64,000 nt of DNA, from the NCBI RefSeq assembly GCF_000264995.1, contig NW_006767433.1, positions 2,780,749 to 2,844,748 of the forward strand. Reading direction: 5' to 3'. Positions 22,811-34,372 of the stretch are shown here, piece by piece. Source of the DNA: Punctularia strigosozonata HHB-11173 SS5. Lineage: Eukaryota > Basidiomycota > Agaricomycetes > Corticiales > Punctulariaceae. Position numbers and translations under genes: made by a program. Numbering within the stretch: position 1 is the stretch's first letter; every line of letters begins with the position of its first letter. The notes under the pieces were generated by a model. The model did not search any database and was not told where the DNA came from. It saw only the letters and a program-made list of their open reading frames with translations.

Positions 22811-25520
22811 ATGCCGCTCTTGACCACCATCACTCCGCCTACGCCCTCACATCGACACACTGTCGACGCCGAAGAATGGCCAGATGCTGACTTCGATCTG
22901 CCCGAAGGGGCCGCCCTTCACACGCCCGACCTCGAGTCCGATAAGGAAGGGGACGAGGATTGGGACCTCGAGATGGACCTCGGGAAGACGGCAGGGGCAA
23001 AGGCAAGAGCCGTACTGGACGAAATGGCAGCACGGTCGGAGACGTCGAAACGACCGCAGATGATAACCATACGTCCGCCCCTGCCCAACGCAGACGTTGG
23101 GGAAGGTGACGAGGACGAAGGCATCTCAACGATCAAGGTCAGCGAACTACCAAAACCCCATGCACCTTCCTCTCTCTCCGTCGACGACGACATGGAGTCC
23201 GCCTTTGCTCTCCCCGAAGATATGACGCAGCTTTCCCTCCGCCCTGCATCGCTGCATCACCGCTCATCGAAGAGCTCGTTCGAGTGGACGGATAAAGACC
23301 ACACGTCTTCTTCCCAGTCCTCTGACGCTTTCACCTCTCTCGGCTTCGCCGATACACCACCATCCTCAAATTATACGTCTGCCTCATCGGCGTCTCTTCC
23401 CGAAACAGAATCAGAAGAGGAGGAAGAGGAAGGCGTTTTGGACGGTCTGGTCATCCCTTCGGGGCTTTTTGACTCGGGACACGGAGTGAAGCACTTGACC
23501 AAGGTATTGGAGATGAAGAAAAAGTTGCCTGCGATTGCCGAACGGATCAAGGTCGCCTCGCCAGATCCCGAGGATGATTTCGAGGTTGGTCTCGTCATTG
23601 ACGACGAGGCTAAGTTCAGCCCTAGCAGGTTGCTGCATAACAAACAGCAATCGAGAATGAGGTTGGCACAGGCGCGGTCGAAAAGTGCCCCATCAAGGCC
23701 ACCTCTTGCGTTGAGGCCACCGTCCCGCCTTCGTCAGGACAGGGCCAAATCTCCCACAAACCCTCCACCTTCTTCTGTGCGCCAATTACGCCAGCTCGCA
23801 GCTTCTCCCACCACCTTCACCCCCTCTGGCCCGTCCCGCCCCGCTCAACCTACTCGTGCCCAGACCTTCCAGGCGCTTGCCTCTGCCCCACCCGCCCCAT
23901 CCGCATCATTCCTATCACCGAAGCCTGGCAGCCTCCGTGGCCAGAAGTCCCACTCGGGGCTCAAGCCACCGTCTCCGCCGTCGCAAAGAAAGCTAATTAG
24001 GAAGGCATCCCTATCCTCGCTCACAGACAACAGGCAAGCTCAAGTGCCAGGCTCGGGCGTGCCCTCCGGGTCCACCGCATTGCCTCGATACGAAACCCAC
24101 ACCGCCGCCTCTCGCGCGAAGACGCATAGCTCGACCAGTCGCATGACCGGCCTCGATTACACCGTACCACCAACTAGACCGACCACACCATCGGCCAACC
24201 CCGTGGCGATCCGACTGACACTGCCGACGTCATCAACTCGTTTAAAATCCCGTCCGGCCATCTCTTCAGTATTTCCCAACGCCTCAGGCTCTTCGAGCGG
24301 AGCACGACCGGCGTCTCCCGTCGTTCGACGGCCATCTTCCACACTCGCCAACCGGCCAGCTCTTGTACAGAGTCCACCTCCCTCTTCCGCTGCTAAGATG
24401 CTTCGCAAACCAAAGCGCGCCAGAACATATGGCGATGGGACCGAGCTCGACGCCATCGATGATCTGCCGACGGACCGCGATAAGGAGGCCAAGTTCCGCG
24501 TCAAACCCACCGGCTACGGCAATCGCGTGCCTGGCGGCAGCTATTCTACCAGGACTTTCGATGAAGATGCCCATAAGGGTACGATGCGGCGCAAAGCGCC
24601 CCGCGAATCTGATTCGTCCACAGGTGCGTCGTTGTTAGCTCCATCTATCGTCACAAAACACTGAATGTGTTCAGGTGAACCAACGCTCAGGAAAACTGGC
24701 GGCATAGAGTTTCCCGCAAAATCTGGAAGCTCGGAAGCTATCAGGAAGAAGAAGAAGAAACATCAATCGCCCGCTAACGCAACTCCACGCAAGCCTACGC
24801 TGATACGGAACCTCGGCGGCTCCAACGCCCCGAAAGGTACGCACAGTCTTGCACTCGGCGTTACCCAAGTCTAAGGTTGTTATGCTAGTCGTGGGGGACA
24901 TGAAGTGGAATCCCCAAACCCTTCGATGGGAGGGGAATGATCAAGCCCTTCGCGACTTCGACGCGGCTGTCGGAACATCCACCAGGCCTGCCCTCATCAC
25001 ACACTTGACCGGGTCATCAGTGGGCTCCCCTGTCGGTTCTCTTGCTTCCGGTGCTCGCATCGTGGGCAACATGTTTTTCGACCCGGATCGCATGTGTTGG
25101 ATATCGACCCTGCCGCCAGAGGAAGAAGAGCCCGACGTATTTGCCGACCTTGCAGATGATGAAGAGGATGGCGATGGCTGGGAGACCAAAGGCGGTACTA
25201 TCCGCGCGAACCAACATCATCAAACCGGTGGTTCTGCGACTGCAACCCCGGATCGCAGCGCCACTTCATCGGCGAGCAGTAGCCATGAGCCTCCCAGTCC
25301 TGCGCGGAGTCATACCCGGACCATATCAGAGTCCGGAAGTGATCGCGGGTCGCGTGCGTCGATGGTGTACGACGTTGATGATGACTTCGCGGACAAGTGT
25401 CACGTTGCAGAAGATAGGCACCGGACGGAAGTTCACGGGTGGAGGTTACGACCCAAGGTTGAGCCTGAGCCACGAACATGGTTGTACGAGATCCGCGCAT
25501 TGGCAACGCGGAAATATTGA
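22811..25520 (+). CDS. BYR4: Byr4/Bfa1-like GAP subunit of the septation/mitotic exit network
   Basis: Byr4 (Bfa1) pairs with Cdc16 (Bub2) as a two-component GAP for the spindle-pole GTPase Spg1 (Tem1), restraining septation or mitotic exit. The large first exon encodes an acidic N-terminus (EEWPDADFDLPEG) and a long disordered Ser/Pro-rich middle. A basic C-terminal block follows (MLRKPKRARTYGDGTELDAI, DDLPTDRDKEAKFRV). Two short introns then lead to VGDMKWNPQTLRWEGND, ARIVGNMFFDPDRMCWIS and LPPEEEEPDVFADL, which are the family signature. The end is CHVAEDRHRTEVHGWR and LYEIRALATRKY. The length, about 860 residues, is long but usual for basidiomycete members. The family call rests on the C-terminal blocks. 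Confidence 0.85.
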
Positions 25521-25827
25521 TTCTACTAATAGTGTCCGTCTGTCTCTTATATCCCATTGGCCTGCTGTTCGTCTTCGCTTCGTACTCGTACTCGTTTTGT
25601 TGTCTGGTTCCCCCGTTACCCCCATCGTTTCTCATTCTGAACGCTGACTGCGATCTTTCCTTGTCTCGTACTGCTGTCTCTCGTTCCATCTCTGTTTCCT
25701 CCCTCTCTAGCCATGTATTACCTGCTCATGACCTCCTATGACCATATGCAATCATTTCTATCTTGACCATCGTCAGCCTTGACCGGCCCTAAGCACCGAA
25801 CGACTACCCAAATACAGTCCGGCCATC
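25521..25827. other. Intergenic region BYR4-UreD
   Basis: This 307-bp spacer is strongly pyrimidine-rich on the plus strand (CTTCGTACTCGTACTCG and TCTCTCGTTCC-like tracts from 25550 to 25710). One AGATAG sequence on the minus strand near 25757 fits a weak GATA-factor site about 70 bp before UreD. Nothing else was recognised. Confidence 0.45.
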
Positions 25828-26794
25828 ATGATCGCCGATCCATTGCTGAATGCCGATAGCAGTGGTCGAGGATTGATCAAGCTCGAATGTCATGGCTCCG
25901 CTGCTAAATTCTCTCAATTGTCGGCAAAGTACCCCCTCAAGCTTCTCTCTCCGCGAGTGTCAGTTGACGGTGTAGCTGTGGTCTACATACTATCTTACGG
26001 CGGCGGTCTGGTGGGCGGAGATACCATCGATGTGCGAATTGAGGTTGGAAGGGACGCAGTCCTCTTACTGTTATCTCAGGTGTGCATGTACATCATCTCC
26101 ACGCAGTACGAGCTGACCATCAAATAACCGTTGGACGCAGGGTTCAACGAAGGTTTTCAAGACGCGACCCGGTCGTCGAGCTTCACAGGATATCACCGCG
26201 ACGACGACACAGGCATTCACGACGGAAGTGAAGGGAAATGGCACGGTCTTGCTCCTTCCCGACCCAGTGACTTGCTTCCGGTCAGCTTCGTACCATCAGT
26301 CCCAGGTATTCCATCTATCCGGAGCAGGCTCTGCCGCGATCCTTGATTGGTTCACGTCGGGTCGCAAGGCGCTCGGGGAAGAATGGGCGTTTACTCGATA
26401 TCACAGCGTTAACGAGCTATGGGTCGAGGGAAAGCTCATTGCCAAGGACGCCATGCTACTCGAAGATCCATCCAACCATCCTGCGCAGCTTTCGACACGC
26501 GGCCTTCGCGAACGCCTATCTCCCTATTCATGCTACGCGAATCTCCTCCTCTACGGGCCTGTCCTGCAGCCTGTCATCCAAGAATTGACGGCGCTCTATG
26601 ACCGGTTGACCGTCTTCAAGAGGACACAACCGGAGCCGTTGATCTGGTCACTCAGCCCGATATCCGGGCAGCTCGGGTATATAGTGAGAGCGGCGGGTAT
26701 GGAGACGGAAGATGTAAAGCAGTTCCTGGCACGAGCGCTTCGTCCTCTACAGGCTGTGGTTGGCGAGGACCTGTATGGCAAAACATTCTTGTAG
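25828..26794 (+). CDS. ureD: Urease accessory protein UreD
   Basis: UreD (UreH) is a chaperone that, with UreF and UreG, loads nickel into apo-urease, so the cell can use urea as nitrogen source. Recognisable blocks are GRGLIKLECHGSAAKFSQLS, YPLKLLSPRV, YGGGLVGGDTIDVRIEVG and LLLLSQGSTKVFKTR, which spans the only intron (26080-26140). They continue with LLPDPVTCFRSASYHQSQVF, GSAAILDWFTSGRKALGEEW and SPISGQLGYIVRAAGMETED. The protein, about 300 residues, ends VGEDLYGKTFL and appears intact. The next gene in the same direction is a transporter related to allantoate and nicotinate permeases. The urease structural gene is not in the window. Confidence 0.93.
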
Positions 26795-27126
26795 TATTCT
26801 CTCTTGTTCTCTGCGCGTCATGACGAGACATCCATCGGGGCTACCGGAACTACACGCTGCTGCTCAACGTGTTCATTGCGGACCAGACACACACTCTGAT
26901 CACAGGTGCTTTGACGTCTTTCTCTGCAGATGCTGTTAACTATCCAGACGGCTGTGAGCAGCAATTGACAGTGCCCCTTTGTCCGGCAGAGGCGGAATTT
27001 TCACCCGCTGCTTCTGGAGCTGATAAGGTATCTGGACGCATGACGGAAGCATCCCCAGGTTCTCACTCAGTTACTTGTGTTCGTATAAATGTCTATGCTC
27101 TCCCCAGGTGCCCACTCCTCGCCGTC
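26795..27126. other. Intergenic region UreD-permease
   Basis: This 332-bp spacer is the 3' region of ureD and promoter of the downstream permease. The clearest motif is TGATAAG at 27021-27027, listed separately. No coding exon or repeat was recognised. Confidence 0.45.
27021..27027 (+). promoter_or_regulatory. GATA-factor site upstream of permease
   Basis: TGATAAG is a canonical HGATAR site for AreA/Nit2-type nitrogen regulators. It lies 100 bp before the start of the anion:cation symporter gene that follows ureD, a position that would suit nitrogen catabolite control. Motif and context only. Confidence 0.4.
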
Positions 27127-29682
27127 ATGCCCTTCAACGACTCTGCCACTAGCAAGGCCGACGATGATGCACTGCCACTTCCCGAAGCCAGCGAGTTGTA
27201 TTGCCCGGACGTCGATACTTCTCATGTTGACGAACGTAGATTACTTCGAAAAATCGACGTTCGCGTGATTCCTTGTCTTGCGGTGCTTTATCTCCTCAAG
27301 TAAAGCATCTACCACGTTGCGCTTTCTCCAACCCGTGACTCCAGCTTTACAGCTTCCTGGATCGAGGCGCGATAGGCAACGCAAAGGTTAGTCAGATCAT
27401 CTTGAGCATTCGCGGACCTGTCAAGATGCTCATCCTATGATAGCTTTACCATATGGAGCAAGATCTGCATATCACAGACCGTCAATATCTCATTGCACTG
27501 ACGGTCTTTTTCTTCCCATACGCATTGTTCGAGGTACTACGCGGATCATTGCAGCGGACTCGTGCTTGCCTTGATTACCTTTCCATAGCCCGCCAGCAAC
27601 GTTCTTCTCAAGAGTATGCGCCCCTCCGTATGGCTTTCTTCTCTGATGCTCCTCTGGGGAATCGTTATGACATTACACGGTGTTCTCCACAATTACGGCG
27701 GCCTCATCGGTAGTGTTTGCAGACTGCATCGCGGGTGTGCCTTTGCTACCTCTGACACTGCCCCTCTAGGACTACGTTTTTTGCTCGGGTTTTTTGAGAG
27801 CGGCCTTTATCCGGGTATCGTCTTCTATATCTCATGGTGGGAACTGTAAACCCGGAAGGAACCGTGAAAAGACTGATAATCATCCATAGTTGGTACAAAC
27901 ACTCAGAACTGGGAACAAGGGTTGCCCTCTTCTTCTCATCTGCCACTGTCGCCGGAGCCTTTAGTATGCATAACCGTGCCGGAGCTGTCAGATCACTAAT
28001 CTGCTTCTTGAAGGCGGTCTACTCGCGGCCGCGATATCCAACATGGACGGCGTCGGTGGAAGACCTGGCTGGGCATGGATATTTATCATCGAGGGGTTGG
28101 TCACAGTTGTCTGCGCTGTGGTTGCGTACTGGATCGTGCAAGATTACCCCGAAACGGCCCGGTTCCTGAATGAACCACAACGTATAATAATTTAAATCTT
28201 TGGATGCACGCATGGCTGAAATTGACTCAGGTGTTTACGTCATACGGCGTCTGCGCGAGGATATGCAGCTCAGCGCTGGTGGAGAGCAATTCAAGGTCAA
28301 ATATATCTGGCAGAGTTTGAAAGACTGGAAAACATGGATAGCTAGTGAGTCATCGTTGTTTACTATCGGCTGCTGGACAGTCAACTTACGACGGACCAGT
28401 GGGTATATATATGGGGTTCGACGGCCCATTGTTCGCCTTTTCTTTATTCACGCCAACTATCATCAAGGAGGTACGGTCCATTATCTCGATAGTTGCACGA
28501 CTATGACTTACTTGCATCCTCATGCAGTTAGGTGTGTGAAAGATGAGTTCGCCTCGAGAGCTTGCTACTAAACCCTTCCATAGGGTTCGAAGCCACCGCG
28601 GCGAATTTACTGTCCGTTCCTGTCTACGCATGGGCTTGCATTGTGACTGTCGGCATTGGCATGCTTGGGGACAGGTTGGGATCGAGAGGTTACATCAATT
28701 TGTATTCTTGTTCTCGGTGCTTGGGGTATCGAAGCTGACTATCGTGGATCATGATCTACGGTCACAGATGCTTATTTGGAACAGGTGAGATTTGCCGTTC
28801 TCCGTCAATATACGTATCATCGACGGAAACCACCAGGACTGGTTGGCTACATAATCCTCATAGCTTCAAGCAACGCGGCGCTCTCATATTTTGCCGTATA
28901 TCTTGCTGCTGCGTGAGTCACCATCGGAGTCATATACATGGTGGTATAACCTATACCGTTACCGACAGGTCAATCTATCCTACCATCCGTGCGTCGTTGA
29001 TGGTACATTCTCATTGAAAATGTGCTGACAACATCATTTCCGTTACGAAGCTAATTCAGTGTCAGTCAGCCCTCGACTTTTATGTGCACTGGTCTTCCTG
29101 ACAACCCCCCTGCAGAGCTTGGCTGTCAAGCAATGTAGAGGGATCCTATAAGCGCAGTGTGACGCTCGCCATGGCAATCGGATGGGGTAATTTAAATGGT
29201 GCCGTGACATCGAACGTGGTAGCTGTCTTTGGCCAACTGGAACCGTCTACTAGTCTCATTGTTCTGCAGTATCGTGCAAAGGATGCGCCGTGGTACCGGT
29301 GAGCAGAATGTTACGTACCTGATTTCAGTTGCTCAGCACATGTTAGCCTTGGCCATGGCATCGTCCTCGGTGAGTTCTGGTTGAGATTATAGCGAGCAGA
29401 GACTGACGAGCCCCTCATAGCGTACATTGCGATCGGCTGGATCTGTTCTGCCGTCTTTATGATACTGCTCAAGAGAGAAAACAAAGCCAGAGAAGCCGGC
29501 AAGCGAGATGAAGTGATCGTCGGTGTCGATAACAAACGCGCAGATACGAAGAACGGCCACTACGAATCAGTCCTAGCGGCCCGCCGAGACAAAGTACGAG
29601 TTTCTGTATTGATACTCGTCTCCGAGTTGATCTTCAAAATTTACAGGGCGATAAGTGGAGTGGCTTCCGGTATGTCACTTGA
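27127..29682 (+). CDS. MFS transporter, anion:cation symporter family (Dal5/Tna1-like)
   Basis: A twelve-helix major facilitator of the family that imports allantoate, ureidosuccinate, nicotinate and similar organic anions. Exon pieces in order include DVRVIPCLAVLYLLK and LDRGAIGNAK (the family TM1 motif, usually LDRTNIGNA). They continue with MEQDLHITDRQYLIALTVFF, RFLLGFFESGLYPGIVFYIS and the TM6 region IFIIEGLVTVVCAVVAYWIV. The second half has IYMGFDGPLFAFSLFTPTII, VGIGMLGDRLGSRG and RSVTLAMAIGWGNLNGAV. The last intron (about 29598-29656) leads to GDKWSGFRYVT and the stop. Ten or so introns are needed and some borders are approximate; no frame-breaking lesion was evident. The substrate cannot be read from sequence, but the position after ureD hints at a nitrogen compound. 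Confidence 0.87.
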
Positions 29683-29810
29683 TTGCCAGATGTACGTAAA
29701 GCAATCTAGGACAAGCCAACCTTTCGGAATGAGTGATGCTATTGCGTAGTGTATTATAATATGGATACAATGGTTGTTAAGAGATGTCTGAGTCCTCCAC
29801 GTCATGTATA

Positions 29811-32395
29811 TCACGACCTCCGATCTAAGCTCGAAAATAAACTGGGCTGGGGAGTCGGGCCACCGAGGCTCTCCGGGGGAGGATCTAGGGGCTCGGCGGC
29901 GGAGGGCAAAGGCGCTTTCGGCTTATGGTTTTCGTCTAACCATTTGTCCATGTCGTCTGGTCGGGAGAATGGCCGCTTTCCGAGAAGGTCAATCATGTCC
30001 TCTCTGCATCGCGATAAAAATGAGCAATCAGGCGTCTCAAAGCGCATCATACAAGGAGACATACCGAGTGATTACTTCTCTTTCCAAAAGCAGATTCGCG
30101 ACTTTCTTCACGTCTTCCTTGTGTTTGGTCAAGAGCTCCGTAGTCATCCGGTGAGCCTCGCTTCGGCAGATCAGTGCAAGCTAAATAGGCATGATCGTGG
30201 GACATACGTGATCATCTTCCGGACTTCGTTGTCGAGCATCTCACCCGTCTTCTCGCTAAAAGGCTTCGTGTAGCTTTCTTCTTGGCCTCGCGCACCACCA
30301 TAACTGACTGGTCCGATGAGACTGTTCATGCCGTAGTTCGCACATGCCTCAAAGGCCATACGGGTGATCTTCCGTAGATCGTCTTGGGCACCGGTCGTGA
30401 TATTTTCGGGACCGAAGAAGACTTCCTCTGCAACACGCCCTCCGAGTGTTGTAATCATTTGGTCACGCATTTGTGGGATGGACATCAGGTAAAGGTCCGG
30501 TGGAAGATACTGTAATCCATGTCAGCTCGTGAAACCATAGGAACAGTTACGTAGCACTTCACCTGCGCATATCCAAGGGCACCCCCGCCATGTGGAATGA
30601 TAGTGACCTTGAGAAGAGGATGCGCATGTTCCAGGAACCATCCACATACGGCATGTCCAGCCTCGTGATGGGCGACGATGTTCTTCTCGTGCGGGCTCAG
30701 CACTCGGCTCTTCCTCTCCAAGCCTGCGATCACGCGGTCAATCGCACTCGTGAAGTCCTGGTCCTCGACAAACTCTGATCCTCGGCGAGCAGCATGCAAA
30801 GCAGCTTCGTTGCAGACATTGGCGATATCGGCGCCGGAAAACCCGGGCGTCAATACGGCAAGCTTCTGTGCAAGTTTTTCCGTCTCAGGAAGATTGTCCG
30901 CGAGTCGTAGAGGTTTGAGGTGGACCAGATAAATACCCTTGCGTCCAGAGACGTCTGGAAGGTCGATGGCAATCTGCCTATCGAATCGGCCAGGACGCTT
31001 CAGCGCGGGATCAAGGACATCAGGCCGATTGGTACCGGCGAGCACGACGACATGCTCGTTGGTATTGAACCCGTCCATCTCGACAAGAAGCTGGTTGAGT
31101 GTCGTTTCCCGCTCACTGTCTCCTCCGCCGATGTTGCCGCCGCCTCGCTTCCTCCCGATGGCGTCAATTTCGTCGACGAAGATGATGCAGGGTGCGTTCT
31201 TCCGTGCCGAAGCGAACAGATCACGCACGCGGGCAGACCCGACACCCACGAACATCTCAATGAACTCGGAACCGGATACCGAAAGGAAGGGCACGGACGC
31301 CTCGCCCGCCGTGGCTTTGGCGAGCAACGTTTTGCCCGTACCGGGCGGACCAGAGAGGATGGCTCCACGAGGAATCTTCGCACCGAGCTTTTCGTACTTG
31401 GCGGGGTCCTTGAGGAACTTAACGAACTCCATAATCTCCTCCTTGGCCTCGTCCATGCCGGCCACGTCCTTGAACTTGACCTTGATATCTGTCTCCTTGT
31501 TGAACATCTTCGCGCGGCTCTTCATCATACCAAAGACACCGCCTCCGCCTCCTCCGCCACCTTTCGACATCCGCTGCAGCATCCAGAAGGAGCCGGCAAG
31601 AATGAGGATGGTGGGGACGAAAGGGGCCAGCACACCATACCACGAGGTCTCGTCGTGATAAGCGACCGGTATTCGCTCGTGACTGGGGATGCCGAGCTCC
31701 CGCTGCGCGTTGTCCAGCTGCCTCTCGAAGGCTTCAACGCTGCCGATCGAGAAGTAGTAGTCACCGCCGCCAGGAGGTGAATGGGGATACATAGTCCCCG
31801 TCGCATTCGAGTGAAGTTTGACGACAACGCGAGTGCGATTGACGACCTCTAGACGATCAACCAAGCCCTTGTCGAGGAAAGCTGTGCGAAATTCTTGCCA
31901 GGTGATTTCGCGAGAAGAGGAAGAGGAGGATGAGAGGTAGTACATGATGCCGAGGGATGTGCCCAGGACGATGAGTTGCCGGGGATCGAGGGGGTTGGGG
32001 TTGCCTTCCTTCGGAGGAGGCTTGTTCCTTTGCTTGTCCTTCTGCGACGGATCCTCCCGCTCCTTCGAGTCGGGTTCTTGGGACTGGCGCCGCTGCTCCT
32101 GCTGCTCCCGCTTGTACTGCTGGAAGAAGCCTTCGAGCCCCTTGTATATTTCCTGCTGCTTGTTGGTGTCCTTCTGCGGCGCTCCCTTCTCTGCGGACTT
32201 CTCTTTTTCCTCTGCCGAGAGGCCCTTGGAATCCGTGTTCTGTTCCTCCTCCGGCTTCTTCTCGTCCTGCGGGGGCTTCTGCCCACCCGGGGGCGTCGCG
32301 AAACGGCGGGCCCATGCGACCCGCGGGATGGTCGCGGGCCTGGGAGGGCGACGAGCGGCCAGCCGCGCGGGTAGTGCGAGCGGCCTGGAGAACAT
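29811..32395 (-). CDS. YTA12: Mitochondrial m-AAA protease subunit (Yta12/Afg3-like)
   Basis: An ATP-dependent metalloprotease of the inner mitochondrial membrane that degrades misfolded membrane proteins and processes others. The ATG at 32395 opens an Arg-rich presequence ([18 protein letters not shown]), followed by a Lys/Glu/Gln-rich linker. Two membrane helices flank the intermembrane-space domain: [15 protein letters not shown] and [16 protein letters not shown]. The AAA module has Walker A GPPGTGKT, Walker [13 protein letters not shown], and the second region of homology with [20 protein letters not shown]. The zinc site HEAGH is intact. Introns near 30486-30560 and 30152-30212 and one near 30040 lead to the last exon, which ends [13 protein letters not shown] glycine run (eight Gly) precedes [13 protein letters not shown]. 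The gene is divergent from the epoxide hydrolase (115 bp). Confidence 0.95.
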
Positions 32396-32510
32396 GGCGG
32401 TCGGTGTCTGAGCGCTCGGGATCCCGACGACGATGCGCTCTCGAGATTCGTCAGTGGCCGGCACGGCACGTGACGGGGTCCGACAACCCTTCAGCCGACG
32501 CTCATCGGGC
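32396..32510. promoter_or_regulatory. 115-bp bidirectional promoter with E-box (YTA12/epoxide hydrolase)
   Basis: Only 115 bp separate the two divergent start codons. A CACGTG core lies at 32467-32472 inside GGCACGTGACGG, compatible with a bHLH factor. No TATA box was seen. The spacer is the shortest divergent promoter in the window. Confidence 0.5.
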
Positions 32511-34196
32511 ATGGAACCGCTGCAGTGGCTGATCAACACCGTCCAAGCAAGGGTCAGTCCAGCGCCAGCCGATACTCTCGTCAGCTCACAGACAACCCAG
32601 TTTGCAGACAACCCCGTCGTTCCCTTTCTTGACGAGGACAATTTCGTCGAGTTCATCACCTCCCGCGGCCTCAACTATCACTACTACCACTCGTCTCCCG
32701 CGAGTAAGAGCAAGCCCGTTCTCCTGCTCTTGCACGGATTCCCATCCACCTCCTATGGTCCGCGCCCTCCTTTCCATCCCTCCTTGCGTCGTTGCTCACG
32801 TCGTATGCCGCAGACTGGCGCCACCAGATCCTCTTCTTCCAGAAGCAGGGCTATGGCCTGATCGTCCCCGACATGCTTGGCTTTGGCGGCACAGACAAGC
32901 CCACCGCGCCAGAATCCTACAAGTCGAGTCTCATATGCGCAGACATCATCGAAATCCTGAATAACGAGAACGTGGAAAAGGCCATCTGCATCGGCCACGA
33001 TTGGTATGCGTCGAGCTCTGCCGTTGCCTCCATTTCCTGATTGCCTGCAGGGGTTCCAAGATTGCCTCACGGCTAGCCAACTACTTTCCCGAACGCTTCA
33101 CTGCATTCGCCTTCCTCGCCGTAGGCTATGTCCCGCCAGCCCCGCAGTTCGATCTGCAGGCCATCCTCGAATCTTCCAAGGCTGCCCTCGGCTACGAGCT
33201 CTATGGCTACTGGGTCTTCATGTCGCAAGAAGGCGCCGACCGCATGATTGAACACAATTTCGATTCGTTCTTCAGCATCGCATGGCCTGCAGACCCCGAA
33301 TTTTGGAAGACGGACATGGCGCCGCTCGGCGGTCTTAAGGCGTGGCTGCTGGCAAACCGCAAAGAACCGCTTCCGCCCTATCTCACAGAAGAGGTGACTC
33401 TGCATGTTTCTCCATACTCCAGGATCATTTTGACGTTTCTCTAGGACAAGAAGGTCATGAAAAGCAGTTTGCTCAGAGGAGGCTTCGCTGGCGCCGTGAA
33501 CTGGTACCGTGTGATCACCACCAACGTCGAGGCTGAAGATGATCGAAGTTCGCTGGATTCCTTCGTCCGCTGCGTTTCCTGAACTGATTGTAACCCCCCC
33601 CCCCGCCCGGCGCGCAGAACTTCCCCGCGAGGACTATACCGTGCCTCACCCGGTTTTCTTCGGCGGAGCCACCAAGGACTATGTCGCGGTCTCGTCCGCA
33701 GCAAAGGCGAAAATTGGGGAATATTGTCAGAACGTCACGATCAGGTATCTGTCTTATTTGTTCTTGTACGTATACACGGCTTAACATACCTGCCAGGGAG
33801 TTCGATGCTGATCATTGGTTAATTCTAAGCCATCCTGGCCAGGTATGCCGCGAACTCTGGTAGACATAACTCGCACTCCGGATAGCTCACAACCATACTA
33901 ACACGCGTGGCAGGCATTGGATCACCGAGATTGAAGGGGAGAAATGGGTCGGCGATGATTCTGAAATGGTCGTTACCTTCCCGACTGCCCCAAGCAACCA
34001 CTTGAAGGACAAGAAAAAGGAAAAGAAAGACAAGAAGGACATGACCGAAGAAGAGCGGCGAGAACGGAAGGAAAGGAAGGAAAGACGTAGGAAAGAGAAG
34101 GAGAGGCGGAAGGCGTCTGAGGGCGGAATTGAGCTGATTGAAGTCTCGAGTCCGGTGCGGGAAACCGCACAACAGGTAAGGGACGAGACCACATAA
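32511..34196 (+). CDS. Soluble epoxide hydrolase (alpha/beta-hydrolase) with charged C-terminal tail
   Basis: Epoxide hydrolases open epoxides to diols. The alpha/beta fold is clear: oxyanion-hole [22 protein letters not shown], and the nucleophile elbow GHDWGSKIA with catalytic Asp (an intron splits it after GHDW). A lid region contains [20 protein letters not shown], followed by [12 protein letters not shown] and the catalytic-His motif [12 protein letters not shown]. After the usual end ([18 protein letters not shown]) the frame continues for about 75 residues into a lysine/glutamate/arginine-rich tail (about 34005-34125), then [16 protein letters not shown]. Such a tail is not part of the family fold. 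One intron acceptor follows a run of eleven C (33594-33604). The final donor (GTAGAC, 33861) is inferred from frame continuity. Confidence 0.88.
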
Positions 34197-34372
34197 TACC
34201 AGATGTTAAACCACAGACATTACCCACATACGTATGCCTGGAAGTGTAGCCAGTGTAGTTGTAGAGAACCCGTATTGCTGTTTGTAATGACTATAATGTG
34301 CTGCCAGTTTGTATATATACTATAGTTGCATTCATACACGAAACTCTGCAATCCAAGAAAAATAGATCTCCT

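Noticed and set aside
27127-29682. Permease gene as a pseudogene because of many stops between exon fragments
   Set aside because: Conserved blocks follow in the right order and frame when short GT-AG introns are removed, up to a sensible C-terminus; no lesion was needed to explain the sequence.
30920-31780. A 286-codon open frame on the plus strand
   Set aside because: It is fully antisense to the AAA domain of the m-AAA protease; its sequence is the complement of conserved ATPase motifs and shows no family of its own.
31849-32469. Two long Arg/Ser-rich or Gly/Ala-rich open frames overlapping the m-AAA protease N-terminus
   Set aside because: They are other-frame readings of the low-complexity, GC-rich presequence and linker region.
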